Source: QWPN01 sp044238145 (GTDB lineage Bacteria > Planctomycetota > Planctomycetia > Pirellulales > UBA1268). Taken from it: a stretch of 64,000 nt of DNA. How positions within the stretch are numbered: the stretch's first letter is position 1; every line of letters begins with the position of its first letter. Shown here piece by piece: positions 18,600 to 28,703 of this stretch. Location: the NCBI GenBank assembly GCA_044238145.1, contig JBIIDT010000003.1, forward strand, positions 1 through 64,000, given 5' to 3'. The notes under the pieces are model-generated. The model did not search any database. It was not told where the DNA came from and was given only the letters and a program-made list of their open reading frames with translations. Made by a program: the position numbers and the translations under genes.

Positions 18600-20031
18600 C
18601 CGGCCGTGGCCGGCGACCCTCGGCGGCCGGCTCACGCTGTGGAACACCGCCGTGGTCCTGGCGGTGACCGTGGTCTCTTTGCTCGCCGCCCGGTTCGCGG
18701 CCCGGGCGACGCTCTATGCGGACACCGACGCCGAACTCCGGGCCGGCGTCCGGGAGGTCGTCCTGGCGCTCGAGGATCTCTCGCCCGACGTCGACGCCGT
18801 CGTCGCCGAGATCCGCCGCAAGGCCCGCAGCCACGAGGAGCGGGGCTGGTTCAGCCAGCTGCTCACCGCGGACGGCACGACGGTCTGGAGGAGCGATCAC
18901 TGCCCGGACGCGGTGGCGAACTTCGCGCCGACCAACCTCGACCGGGTGGAAAACGTGGTGCAGGTGGGTCCGTTCCGTTACGTGCGGCTGCGGATCGAGC
19001 GCCCCGCCGGGCCGGCCTACCTCGTCCGCGTCGGCACCTACACGACGGGCCTCGACGCGCGACTCACCGCCCTGATGCGACAGCTGACGCTCGTCGGCAT
19101 CGGCCTCTCGCTGCTCACGCCGCTGGTGGGCTGGTGGCTGGCCCGGCAGGCGACGCGGCCGGTCGCCACCGTCCTCCAGGCCGCCGCCGGCCTCCGGCCG
19201 ACGCAACTCGCGGACCGGCTGCCGCTCCGCGGCACCGACGACGAGCTCGATCGCCTGGCCCGGACGATCAACAGCCTCCTCGACCAGATGGCCGGTCACA
19301 TGGAGCGGCAGCAGCGGTTCATCGCCGACGCGGCCCACGAGCTCCGCGGCCCGCTCGCTGCCGTCCAGAGCGCGCTCGAGGTCTCGCTCTCCAAGGAGCG
19401 GCCGGCCGAGGCCTACCGGGGCGCCCTGGGCGACGTGCTGGAGGAGACCCGCCATCTCGCCAAGCTCGCCAACGACCTGCTCACCCTGGCGGAAACCGGC
19501 GGCGACGCCCCGGGGCCGTCGCGGGATCTGGTCGACGTCACGGTCATTGTCCGGCAGGCGTCGGCCATGTTCGCCGGCGTGGCCGAGGACCGGGGGATCC
19601 GTGTCACCGTCGAGGTCCATCCCGTCGTCGTCGCGGGGGACGCGGGCCAGCTGCGGCAGGTGCTCGGCAACCTGCTCGACAACGCGATCCGGTTCACTCC
19701 GCCCGGCGGCAGCGTAGGCATCCGGCTCGCGGCCGACGCCGGATCGGGCCGGGCGGTCCTCACGGTCACCGACTCCGGGACCGGCATCGCAGCCGAGCAC
19801 CTCGGGCGGGTCTTCGACCGCTTTTACAAGGCGGACCCCGCGCGGGCCCGGGACCGCGGTTACCGCGGCGGCCTGGGGCTGTCGATCTGCAAGGCGATCA
19901 TCGAGCGGCACGGCGGGGAAATCAGCGTCGCCAGCCGGCCGGGGCGGGGCACGACCGTCACCCTGAGCCTGCCGCTCGCAGGCGGCCCGCTGCGACCCGC
20001 CGCCCGGGCGGAAGCGACAGCGACCGCGTAA
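18580..20031 (+). CDS. sensor histidine kinase
   Basis: The 483-residue protein has an N-terminal transmembrane helix (about residues 20-42), a periplasmic domain (about 43-160), a second helix (about 165-190), and HAMP (about 190-240). The HisKA dimerisation domain carries the phospho-acceptor His in DAAHELRGPL. A HATPase domain follows with the N box LDNAIRF, G1 VTDSGTGIA, the F box and the G2 GYRGGLGLSI. All catalytic elements look intact. The short, charged periplasmic domain (about 115 residues) has no recognised sensor fold. Overlap by 20 bp with the upstream OmpR-type regulator marks it as the partner. The signal is unknown; copper-sensing kinases have similar size and layout, but no metal motif is obvious. 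Confidence 0.9.
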   Translation: MRWRWPDRPWPATLGGRLTLWNTAVVLAVTVVSLLAARFAARATLYADTDAELRAGVREVVLALEDLSPDVDAVVAEIRRKARSHEERGWFSQLLTADGTTVWRSDHCPDAVANFAPTNLDRVENVVQVGPFRYVRLRIERPAGPAYLVRVGTYTTGLDARLTALMRQLTLVGIGLSLLTPLVGWWLARQATRPVATVLQAAAGLRPTQLADRLPLRGTDDELDRLARTINSLLDQMAGHMERQQRFIADAAHELRGPLAAVQSALEVSLSKERPAEAYRGALGDVLEETRHLAKLANDLLTLAETGGDAPGPSRDLVDVTVIVRQASAMFAGVAEDRGIRVTVEVHPVVVAGDAGQLRQVLGNLLDNAIRFTPPGGSVGIRLAADAGSGRAVLTVTDSGTGIAAEHLGRVFDRFYKADPARARDRGYRGGLGLSICKAIIERHGGEISVASRPGRGTTVTLSLPLAGGPLRPAARAEATATA

Positions 20032-20046
20032 CGGACCGCCGCCGGC

Positions 20047-20856
20047 ATGCCGAACCATCCCCACGCCGCCGACCGCCCCTGCGTCGCAGGCATCCTGTTC
20101 GCGCTGCCGATCGAGGCCGACGCGTTCGAGCGGCGGGTCGTGGGCCGCCGGGAGTGGCGCAGTTCGGGGCCGGCCATGTTCGAGGGCGCGGTCGCCGGCT
20201 GCCGCGTGGCCTGGTGCGTGACGGGCGTGGGTGGCGACGCCGCCACCCGGGCCGCCCGCCTCATGCTCGACGGCCACCGCCCCGCGGCGCTCGTTGCGGC
20301 GGGCTTCGCCGGCGGACTCGACCCGGCGATCGCCCGCGGCTCCGTGGTGCGGCCGACGGCCGTCGTCCGGGAGCCGGCCGCCGGGCGGATCGGTCTCGCG
20401 ACCGCCGGCTGTGGAGTCGCCGGTCCGCTGCTGGTGAGTGTCGACGCCCCGGCGACGACACCGGATCGCAAGCGGCAACTCGCCGCCCGCACGGGTGCCG
20501 CGGTCGTCGACATGGAAACATACGCCGTCGCGGCCGTCGCGGCGGCCGCGGGCCTGCCGTGCTACGGCATCCGCGTCGTCTCCGACGACGCCGGGCAGCC
20601 GCTGCCGCCGGAGGTCGCAGCCCTCGCCCGGCCGCAGACCGCGGCCCGCCGGTTCGGCGCCGTCCTCGGCGCCCTCGGGCGGCGACCCGCCGTGGCCCTC
20701 GACCTGTGGCGGCTCTATGAGCATGCCGTGGTCGACGGCCGCGAGCTCGCCGTCGCGCTCGAGACCCTGCTCGGGGAACTGGCCTCGTCCCCTACCGCCG
20801 CCCTGCCAGGAGCCGGACCAGCGGACTCCGCGGCAGGTCGGGCACGAGCGCCGTGA
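20047..20856 (+). CDS. hpnG: nucleoside phosphorylase superfamily protein, probably hopanoid-associated HpnG
   Basis: The 269-residue protein has the nucleoside phosphorylase fold: GILFALPIEADAF at the start, LVAAGFAGGLDPAIARGSVV, and the purine/ribose site motif VVDMETYAVAAVA followed by IRVVSDDA. HpnG removes adenine from adenosylhopane to give ribosylhopane, on the way to bacteriohopanepolyols. The call depends on context: the next genes, convergent, are hpnE, hpnD and hpnC, and hpnH (which makes its substrate precursor) lies 10 kb on. Alternatives in the same superfamily are MTA/SAH nucleosidase and futalosine hydrolase (MqnB). It follows the histidine kinase by 15 bp. Its 3' end overlaps the hpnE 3' end by 65 bp on the opposite strand. 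Confidence 0.65.
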   Translation: MPNHPHAADRPCVAGILFALPIEADAFERRVVGRREWRSSGPAMFEGAVAGCRVAWCVTGVGGDAATRAARLMLDGHRPAALVAAGFAGGLDPAIARGSVVRPTAVVREPAAGRIGLATAGCGVAGPLLVSVDAPATTPDRKRQLAARTGAAVVDMETYAVAAVAAAAGLPCYGIRVVSDDAGQPLPPEVAALARPQTAARRFGAVLGALGRRPAVALDLWRLYEHAVVDGRELAVALETLLGELASSPTAALPGAGPADSAAGRARAP

Positions 20857-22192
20857 GCGGCCGCCCCAGCACGCGGCCGACCTCCTCCGCCGCCAGCCGC
20901 CCGCTGCGGACCGCTCCCTCCATCGTCGAAGGCCAGCCGGTCGCGGTCCAGTCGCCGGCGAGAAACAGGTTGGCGACCGCCGTCCGCGGCCCGGGCCGCA
21001 CCGCCTCGACTCCGGGCCGTACCGAGAGCACGGCGGTGGGATCGGTGACGATCCGCACGTCGAGGAGCCGCGCGTCGCGGGCGGCGGGAAAGACCTCGCG
21101 GAGCTCCGCGACCACCGCGTCGCGGAGGCCGTCGCGGTCGCCCCCGAGGAGCCCCCGCGAGGCACTGATCACGACCTGGCAGTGACCGCCCGCGTCGGCC
21201 TCGGCCCGGAACACCCACTGGGAGACGCGGCCGACGAGCACGGCGTGCGGCAGGTCGACGACGTCGCGGTCGAACCAGAGATGCACCGCGGTGATCGGCG
21301 ACCCGGTGAGCCGGGCGTCGGCGTCGGGCACGAGGTCGGGCAGCAGCCGGGCGGCCTGCCGCCAGGGCACCGCCACGAGCGCCGCCGCGCAGGGCACGGA
21401 CTCGTCGCCGCACCGCACGGCGACGACCCGGTCGCCGACGCGGTCGAATCCCGTCACGCTCGTCCGCGTGCGGACCGCGGCACCGCGCGCCTCGAGCCAG
21501 CGGACGAGCCGGTCGCCGAACAGCGTGCCCAGCGGCTCGGTGGGCACGAGCAGGTCCGCGGCCTCGCGGTGGGCGAGGAACCCGTCCACGACCACCTTGC
21601 GGGCGGCGGCGACGCTCACGAGATCGATCGACTCGCCGAGCGCGCTCTCGAGCACCGGCTGCCAGAACAGGCGGATCACCCGGTCCGGCTGGCCGACGGC
21701 CTGCAGCCAGTGGAGCGCCGTCCGCGCGTCCCCAGCGGCCGCCAGGCGGGCGAGCCGGAGCATGCCCACCGCCAACGCCGCCTTCTCCCCGAGCGTGAAG
21801 TGCCGCATGCCCGCCAGCAGCGGCGTCAGGTGCAGCGGCGCGGGCAGCCACCGGGACGGCGTGCAGGCCGCCCGCCGACCGTCGTCCCCGATGAACCACA
21901 GCGTGCGATCGCGGCGCAGGGCGTCGGCGAGGCCCGTCCGCCGGCAGAGATCGAGGAAGTTGGTGCAGCAGCCCATCGCCACGTGCTGGCAGGCGTCGAC
22001 GAGGCCGCCCGACACGGGGTCCTCGAACGAGGCGGCGCGGCCGCCCGCATGCCGCCGCGACTCGAGGACGACGGCCGTCACACCCGCCTCGGTGAGCGCC
22101 GCCGCCGCCGCCAGGCCCGCGAGCCCGCCGCCGACGACCACCACCGTCCCGGCGGCCCGCTCCGCCTCCGTCCGTGCCGTGCCTGCGATCAT
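20792..22192 (-). CDS. hpnE: hydroxysqualene dehydroxylase HpnE (FAD-dependent)
   Basis: HpnE reduces hydroxysqualene to squalene with FAD, the last step of the HpnCDE route. The 466-residue protein opens with the Rossmann motif VVVVGGGLAGLAAAAAL and an Arg-containing HAGGRAASFED that contacts FAD. The C-terminal FAD motif is FLAGDWTATGWPSTMEGAVRSG, split here as FLAGDWTATG and STMEGAVRSG. Carotenoid desaturases look similar, but the position after hpnC and hpnD identifies this one. The ATG at 22192 overlaps the hpnD stop (ATGA), which fixes the start. The last 65 bp lie antisense to the end of the presumed hpnG. Confidence 0.92.
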   Translation of the reverse strand: MIAGTARTEAERAAGTVVVVGGGLAGLAAAAALTEAGVTAVVLESRRHAGGRAASFEDPVSGGLVDACQHVAMGCCTNFLDLCRRTGLADALRRDRTLWFIGDDGRRAACTPSRWLPAPLHLTPLLAGMRHFTLGEKAALAVGMLRLARLAAAGDARTALHWLQAVGQPDRVIRLFWQPVLESALGESIDLVSVAAARKVVVDGFLAHREAADLLVPTEPLGTLFGDRLVRWLEARGAAVRTRTSVTGFDRVGDRVVAVRCGDESVPCAAALVAVPWRQAARLLPDLVPDADARLTGSPITAVHLWFDRDVVDLPHAVLVGRVSQWVFRAEADAGGHCQVVISASRGLLGGDRDGLRDAVVAELREVFPAARDARLLDVRIVTDPTAVLSVRPGVEAVRPGPRTAVANLFLAGDWTATGWPSTMEGAVRSGRLAAEEVGRVLGRPLTALVPDLPRSPLVRLLAGRR

Positions 22193-23067
22193 GCGAGGTA
22201 TCCGCGGTACGGACGGCCCGGCCCCAGGAGGGTGGTCGCCGCGGCCGCCACGACGATCGCGGCGCGGCTCGGCCGCACGCGGGCCGTGAAGATCCGCGGC
22301 CCCGCCCGCCGCACGGCCTCGAAGAGCCGCCGGTAGACGCCGAACATCGCCCGAAAGGCGAGCCGGCCGTCGGTCGAGAGCATGCGGTCGAGGCGGGCGG
22401 CGCGGGCGTAGCAGGCGGCCGCGCGATCGCACGACAGCGCCGCGAGCCGGGCGAACCCCGGCCCGATCCGGCCCGCCACGAGGTCGTCGATCGTGCAGCC
22501 GCTGGCGGCGAAGTCCTCGGCCGGCAGGTAGATGCGGCCGCGGGCGCGGTCCTCGGGGATGTCCCGGAGGATGTTCGTGAGCTGGAAGGCGAGGCCGCAG
22601 TCGTGCGCGGCCGCGACCGCGGCGGGGTCGCGAAAGCCCCACACGTGGATCGCCGCGAGGCCCACGGCGGTCGCCACCCGCCGGCAGTATTCCTCCAGTT
22701 CGGCGAACGTGCCGTATCGGGCCTGGTCGAGGTCCATCCGCACGCCGGCGAGGATGTCCGCGATGGCCGCGCGGGGCACGGCGAAGCGGCGCACCGTGTC
22801 GGCCAGGGCCCGCACGACGGGATCGGCGATCGGCTCCCCGTCGAGACCGCGGACCACCTCCCGCTCGAAGGCGGCGAGTGCCGAGCGGGCGGCCGCCGGA
22901 TCGGCCGCGTCGTCCACGATGTCGTCGGCGCGGCGACAGAACGCGTACAGGGCGGTGGTGCCCCGCCGCTTCGCCGCCGGCAGGATCCGAATCGGGCCCG
23001 CGAAGCTCGAACCGCTCCGCTGCAGGGCGGCGGAGCAGGCAGCGTGGTCGGCGGCGAGATCGATCAT
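22189..23067 (-). CDS. hpnD: presqualene diphosphate synthase HpnD
   Basis: HpnD condenses two farnesyl diphosphates to presqualene diphosphate. The 292-residue protein has the two Asp-rich motifs of trans-isoprenyl diphosphate synthases (head-to-head type): FCRRADDIVDD (about residues 43-53) and LTNILRDIPEDRARGRIYLP (about 145-164). YGTFAELEEYCRRVATAVG lies between. Both Asp sets are intact. Its ATG overlaps the hpnC stop and its stop overlaps the hpnE ATG (both ATGA), so hpnC, hpnD and hpnE should be translated in a coupled chain. The next-door HpnC is a paralogue; the order C-D-E is the usual one and decides which is which. Confidence 0.92.
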   Translation of the reverse strand: MIDLAADHAACSAALQRSGSSFAGPIRILPAAKRRGTTALYAFCRRADDIVDDAADPAAARSALAAFEREVVRGLDGEPIADPVVRALADTVRRFAVPRAAIADILAGVRMDLDQARYGTFAELEEYCRRVATAVGLAAIHVWGFRDPAAVAAAHDCGLAFQLTNILRDIPEDRARGRIYLPAEDFAASGCTIDDLVAGRIGPGFARLAALSCDRAAACYARAARLDRMLSTDGRLAFRAMFGVYRRLFEAVRRAGPRIFTARVRPSRAAIVVAAAATTLLGPGRPYRGYLA

Positions 23068-24002
23068 GGACTGCCCGCCTGCGACCAGACGGCGATCCAG
23101 GCGGCCCGGGCCGCGAGGGCGAACTTCCGGCCGCGGCCGACGGTGGGCCGCCGCGCCAGGGTGTCGCCACCGACCCGCTCGATGGCGTCGGCCACGGCCC
23201 GGCCGCCCCCAAGAAACATGGCGATCGCCGGCCGCAGGGCCCGAGGGGCCGCGGCGACGAGGGGCGCCCCGCGGTCGAAGCACTCGCGGGCCCAGACGAC
23301 CTCGTGCCGGACGAGTTCCCTCAGGGCAGGGGAGGCCCGCGGCGCGTCGAGGTCGGCCTCCGCCACGGCGAACCGAGCCATGTCGTCCGCGGGCAGGTAG
23401 ACCCGTCCGGCGAGCCGATCACGCCTGATGTCCTGCCAGAAGTTGACGAGTTGCAGCCCGGAGCAGATGGCGTCGGACATGGCGACGAGCTGCGGGTCAC
23501 GGCAGCCCTCGAGGGCGAGCACGATCCGGCCCACCGGGTCGGCCGAGCGACGGCAGTAGTCGAGCAGATCCGCCCGGTCGGCGTACCGGGTCTTCACCTG
23601 ATCCTGGCGGAACGCATCGAGCAGGTCGGCGAACGGCTCGATGCCGACGCCGGTCGACCGGGCCGTGTCGGCCAGCGCCACGAACACCGGGTGCCGCGGC
23701 CGCCCCGCGAAACACTCCTCGAGGCCCGCCCGCCAGGCAGCCAGATCCCGCAGCGCCGCGTCGGACCCGACGGCCTCGTCGGCCAGATCGTCGGCCCAGC
23801 GGGCGAACGCGTATACGTTCGCCAGGTGCTGCCGCAGCCGGGCGGGCACCAGCCGGGTGGCCACGGTGAAGTTCTCGTAATGGCGCGCCGCCACCTGCCG
23901 ACAGAAGGCCCGCGCGGCCTCGATGTCGTCGCCGGCGGGCAGGGGCGCGAGCCGCCAGGCCGCGGGGTCGCGGCGGGCGGCGGGGATCGTTTCGCTGGTC
24001 AT
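23064..24002 (-). CDS. hpnC: hydroxysqualene synthase HpnC
   Basis: HpnC converts presqualene diphosphate to hydroxysqualene. The 312-residue protein has ENFTVATRLVP near its start, the first Asp motif in VYAFARWADDLADE, and the second in LVNFWQDIRRDRLAGRVYLP. It is the first gene of the hpnCDE unit. The start codon at 24002 is 102 bp from the divergent ispH ATG, so a short shared control region supplies precursor (IspH) on one side and squalene synthesis on the other. The HpnC-type ENFTVA block distinguishes it from HpnD. No obvious -35/-10 pair stands out in the 102-bp gap. Confidence 0.92.
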   Translation of the reverse strand: MTSETIPAARRDPAAWRLAPLPAGDDIEAARAFCRQVAARHYENFTVATRLVPARLRQHLANVYAFARWADDLADEAVGSDAALRDLAAWRAGLEECFAGRPRHPVFVALADTARSTGVGIEPFADLLDAFRQDQVKTRYADRADLLDYCRRSADPVGRIVLALEGCRDPQLVAMSDAICSGLQLVNFWQDIRRDRLAGRVYLPADDMARFAVAEADLDAPRASPALRELVRHEVVWARECFDRGAPLVAAAPRALRPAIAMFLGGGRAVADAIERVGGDTLARRPTVGRGRKFALAARAAWIAVWSQAGSP

Positions 24003-24104
24003 GCGCGGCGCCCAGGGGACAATCTGGCCGGGCAAACGGGGCTCCACTACCATACCGTGTCGGACCGGCCCCGCGTGGCCGGCCTGCCGTCGGCGCCAAC
24101 CACC

Positions 24105-25058
24105 ATGAAAATCCTGCTCGCCAGCCCCCGCGGATTCTGCGCGGGCGTCAACATGGCCATCGAGACGCTGGAGACGGCCATCCGGCTGTACGGCACGCCG
24201 GTCTACGTGTTCCACGAGATCGTCCACAACAAGCACGTCGTCGACCGCTTCGTCCGAGAGGGAGCCGTGTTCGTCGACGCCGTGGAGGAGGTGCCCGAGG
24301 GGGCCGTGCTCCTGTTCTCGGCCCATGGCGTGGCCCCGGAGGTGCGGCGGGTCGCGGAGGCCCGGCGGCTGCGGGCGATCGACGCCACGTGCCCGCTGGT
24401 CACGAAGGTGCACCTCGAGGCGATCAAGTACGCCAAGCAGGGCTACCGGATCATGCTCATCGGTCACGAGGGGCACGACGAGGTGATCGGCACCATGGGG
24501 CAGGCGCCGGCCGCGTTCACGCTGGTCGAGACGCCCGACGCGGTCGACGGGCTCCCCTTCGGGCCCGACGACAAGCTCGCCTACCTCACGCAGACCACGC
24601 TCTCGGTGGACGATGCGTCGCGGATCATCAAGCGGCTCAAGGAGCGGTTCCCGCACATCGTCGGCCCGCCCAAGGACGACATCTGCTACGCGACGCAGAA
24701 CCGCCAGGAGGCCGTGCGGCTGCTCTCCGAGGGGGCCGACATGGTGATCGTGCTCGGCAGCCAGAACAGCTCCAACAGCCAGCGACTCGCGGAACTCGCC
24801 CGCGAGCAGGGCATCCCCGCCCACCTCATCGACGGCGCCAACGAGATCGAACCGGCCTGGTTCCAAGGCCACGAGACCGTGCTGATCACGGCCGGGGCGA
24901 GCGCGCCGGAGCGGGTCGTGCAGGACTGCATCACGTGGCTCCGGGAGCGGTACGGTGCCACCGTCGAGGAGCGGACGATCCGGGAGGAGGAGGTCTACTT
25001 CCCGCTCCCGAAGGAACTGCGGGCCGCGGCCGGGGCCGTTCAGCTACCGATGGCATGA
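24105..25058 (+). CDS. ispH: 4-hydroxy-3-methylbut-2-enyl diphosphate reductase
   Basis: IspH carries out the last step of the MEP pathway, reducing HMBPP to IPP and DMAPP with a [4Fe-4S] cluster. The 317-residue protein has the three cluster cysteines: Cys 12 in PRGFCAGV, Cys 96 in DATCPLVTKVH and Cys 194 in DDICYATQNRQ. HEGHDEVIGTMGQ and the substrate-binding SQNSSNSQRL are also present. Its product feeds FPP for the divergent hpnCDE genes 102 bp away, so clustering makes metabolic sense. The ATG at 24105 begins at the conserved MKILLASPRGFC. It is convergent with ettA; the space between holds a dispersed repeat. Confidence 0.96.
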   Translation: MKILLASPRGFCAGVNMAIETLETAIRLYGTPVYVFHEIVHNKHVVDRFVREGAVFVDAVEEVPEGAVLLFSAHGVAPEVRRVAEARRLRAIDATCPLVTKVHLEAIKYAKQGYRIMLIGHEGHDEVIGTMGQAPAAFTLVETPDAVDGLPFGPDDKLAYLTQTTLSVDDASRIIKRLKERFPHIVGPPKDDICYATQNRQEAVRLLSEGADMVIVLGSQNSSNSQRLAELAREQGIPAHLIDGANEIEPAWFQGHETVLITAGASAPERVVQDCITWLRERYGATVEERTIREEEVYFPLPKELRAAAGAVQLPMA

Positions 25059-25105
25059 GGGGCGGGTGAGCCTCACCGGCTCTCGTCTCACCACTCCATC
25101 GACCA

Positions 25106-25273
25106 GGGGTGGGATTGCCCATGCCCTGAGAGCCGGCGTAGGCGGCCAGCGGAACCATGGATGGCGGAGCGCAGACGCCTCCGAGAGAGCGGAGCCCAGG
25201 CACCGAGCCGCCGCAGGCGGATTGGTCGGGGCGCAGCGAACGTCCGGCGACGGGGCCTGGGCAACCTCACCCC
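25106..25273 (+). repeat. dispersed repeat element, copy A (terminal inverted repeats)
   Basis: A 168-bp element fills most of the space between the convergent ispH and ettA genes. Its ends are imperfect 20-bp inverted repeats: GGGGTGGGATTGCCCATGCC (25106-25125) against the complement of 25254-25273, with 17 of 20 matching. The interior shares ATGGCGGAGCGCAG, GAGCGGAGCCCAGG and GCGAACGTCCGG-like segments with copies B and C. There is no coding capacity. It could be a MITE- or REP-like element; in this position it could also serve as a bidirectional terminator. Confidence 0.7.
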
Positions 25274-25296
25274 GTGCGCACCAGCCGAGGTCCAAC

Positions 25297-26970
<1,674 letters not shown>

Positions 26971-27149
26971 CGTGGCGGTCGCTGCTCCGTGCGGTGTGGC
27001 GGGCGGGGTCGAGTCGGGAAATGGTACCGGACGGACCTGCCGTGAACGAGGCCCGAGACCACGGACTCGTTGCAGCGCGGGAGGCGATGGTCTAGGATTT
27101 CGGCGGTTGGTCGGCCGCGTCCCGCGGCCGCGCCCGAGGAGACGCCGCC

Positions 27150-28043
27150 ATGCCCGAATACGCCCAGCCCGACGTGCTGGTGTCCACCGAATGGGTCGCC
27201 GGACACCTCGCCGATCCCACGGTTCGCATCGTCGAGTCCGATGAGGATCGGGCCCTCTACACCCAGGGCCACATCCCCGGCGCCGTCGAGATCGACTGGG
27301 CCGTCGACCTGCAGTGCCCGGTGGTCCGCGACTACATCGACCGGCAGGCCTTCGAGCGGCTGTGCGCCGAGCGGGGCATCTCCAACGACACCACGGTGGT
27401 CTTCTACGGCGACAAGAGCAACTGGTGGGCCTGCTACGCGTTCTGGGTGTTCAAGCTCTACGGCCACCGGGACTGCCGGATCATGAACGGCGGCCGGAAG
27501 CGTTGGGAGCTCGACGGCCGCGCCTGGTCGAACGAGCGCGTCTCCTATCCGCGGGCGACCTACTCCGCGCAGGAGCAGGATGGCTCGATCCGCGCCCTCC
27601 GCGACGAAGTCCTCAAGCACTGCAAGGCCGGCAAGCAGCTGCTCGACGTCCGCAGCCCCGAGGAATACCGTGGCGAGCGGATGCACATGCCCGACTATCC
27701 CAACGAGGGCGCCGTCCGGGGCGGACATGTTCCCGGGGCCCTCAACGTGCCCTGGCCGATGAACTGCCACGAGGACGGCACGTTCAAGTCCGCCAAGGAG
27801 CTGGAGAAGCTGTACGTCAAGGAACTCCGCATGAAGCGCCGGTCGCCGACCATCGCCTACTGCCGGATCGGCGAGCGGTCGAGCCTCACGTGGTTCGTGC
27901 TCAGGTACCTGCTCGGCTTCGGCAACGTGAAGAATTACGACGGCTCGTGGCTGGAGTGGGGCAACGCCGTGCGGGTGCCGATCGCCAAGGGAGCCGAGCC
28001 GGGCGGCAGGGCCGCCGCGGCCGCCACCACGGCCCACGCGTAG
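27150..28043 (+). CDS. two-domain rhodanese (thiosulfate/3-mercaptopyruvate sulfurtransferase)
   Basis: The 297-residue protein has two rhodanese domains. The first (about residues 8-125) is the inactive structural copy, with LYTQGHIPGAVEIDW. The second (about 150-280) has LLDVRSPEEYRGE, GHVPGALNVPW and the active-site Cys in IAYCRIGERSSLTW. The CRIGERSS loop resembles thiosulfate sulfurtransferases of the CysA/SseA type. The enzyme moves sulfane sulfur from thiosulfate (or mercaptopyruvate) to an acceptor in the cytoplasm. sufE follows after 3 bp, so the sulfur may be passed to Fe-S assembly. That link is inference from gene order; no sufS desulfurase lies nearby. Confidence 0.9.
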   Translation: MPEYAQPDVLVSTEWVAGHLADPTVRIVESDEDRALYTQGHIPGAVEIDWAVDLQCPVVRDYIDRQAFERLCAERGISNDTTVVFYGDKSNWWACYAFWVFKLYGHRDCRIMNGGRKRWELDGRAWSNERVSYPRATYSAQEQDGSIRALRDEVLKHCKAGKQLLDVRSPEEYRGERMHMPDYPNEGAVRGGHVPGALNVPWPMNCHEDGTFKSAKELEKLYVKELRMKRRSPTIAYCRIGERSSLTWFVLRYLLGFGNVKNYDGSWLEWGNAVRVPIAKGAEPGGRAAAAATTAHA

Positions 28044-28046
28044 CGC

Positions 28047-28481
28047 ATGAGCGGCGTCCGCGAGAAGGTCGACGAGATCGTCGGCGAGTTTTCCGACCTC
28101 GACGGTCGTGAAAAACTCGAACTGCTCGTCGACTACGCCAACGGCCTGCCGCCGTTGCCGCCGGCCTACGAGGCCCGCAAGGCAGCCGAGGACCGCCGCG
28201 TGCACGAGTGCCAGACACCCGTCTTCCTGTGGACCGAAGTGGAGCAGGGGATGGCGCGGGTCGTGGCCGAGGTCGCGCCGGAGGCGCCGACGGTGAAGGG
28301 CTTCGTGGCGATCCTGGCCGCGGCGGTGAACGGCCGCCCCGTCGCGGAGGCGGCTGCCATCCCCGAAGACCTGCTGGAGCGGCTCGGGCTGGCCGACGTG
28401 CTCGGCATCCTCCGCTCCCGCGGCCTGCGGTCGATCACGGCCCGCATCAAGCGCGGCCTGGCCGAGGCGGCGGCCCGTTGA
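28047..28481 (+). CDS. sufE: SufE-family Fe-S cluster assembly protein
   Basis: SufE accepts persulfide sulfur from the cysteine desulfurase SufS and passes it to the SufBCD scaffold. The 144-residue protein has EKLELLVDYANGLPPLPP, then the active-site Cys in RRVHECQTPVFLW. VKGFVAILAAAVNGRP and LGLADVLGILRSRGLRSI follow, and these blocks cover the whole SufE fold. The gene begins 3 bp after the rhodanese stop, so the two are co-transcribed and perhaps co-functional. Several enzymes encoded nearby need Fe-S clusters (IspH, HpnH, IlvD, QueE and the radical SAM protein at 37.4 kb), though nothing shows a special link. A space of 222 bp without a gene follows. Confidence 0.9.
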   Translation: MSGVREKVDEIVGEFSDLDGREKLELLVDYANGLPPLPPAYEARKAAEDRRVHECQTPVFLWTEVEQGMARVVAEVAPEAPTVKGFVAILAAAVNGRPVAEAAAIPEDLLERLGLADVLGILRSRGLRSITARIKRGLAEAAAR

Positions 28482-28602
28482 AGGCACCGATGAAGGCACC
28501 AGACATCCCCCGTCTCGCATGCAGGAACCGCCACCCTCCGCGGTCGTTCGGGACCGGACACGCCAGGGCAGGCGAGGGGATCGGCGTGAGGATGCGGAGC
28601 GT

Positions 28603-28616
28603 GGCGGACGTTCGCC
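28603..28616. repeat. GGCGGACGTTCGCC motif in the sufE-ROK space
   Basis: This 14-bp sequence is the exact reverse complement of the core of the hairpin at 17879-17892, and it can itself pair as GGCG/CGCC around a GACGTT loop. It lies in the 222-bp gene-free space between sufE and the ROK gene. Its CGGACGTTC core is also inside repeat copies A, B and C. It may be a remnant of the dispersed element or a short independent site. Confidence 0.4.
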
Positions 28617-28703
28617 AGCGACGCAACTCATGCCGTCCCCGAGCCGGGTTGGGCTTTTCGACTCCCTCCGTCCCGCGCATCGCCACCCCGAAAAGGACCG
28701 TCC

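Noticed and set aside
18553..21165. An 870-codon minus-strand frame opposite the histidine kinase and hpnG candidate
   Set aside because: It reads antisense to genes with intact HAMP, HisKA, HATPase and phosphorylase motifs and carries no domain of its own.
28482..28703. Possible fourth copy of the dispersed repeat in the sufE-ROK space
   Set aside because: Only the 14-bp core is convincing. I could not find terminal inverted repeats or the other interior blocks, so I list only the short motif.
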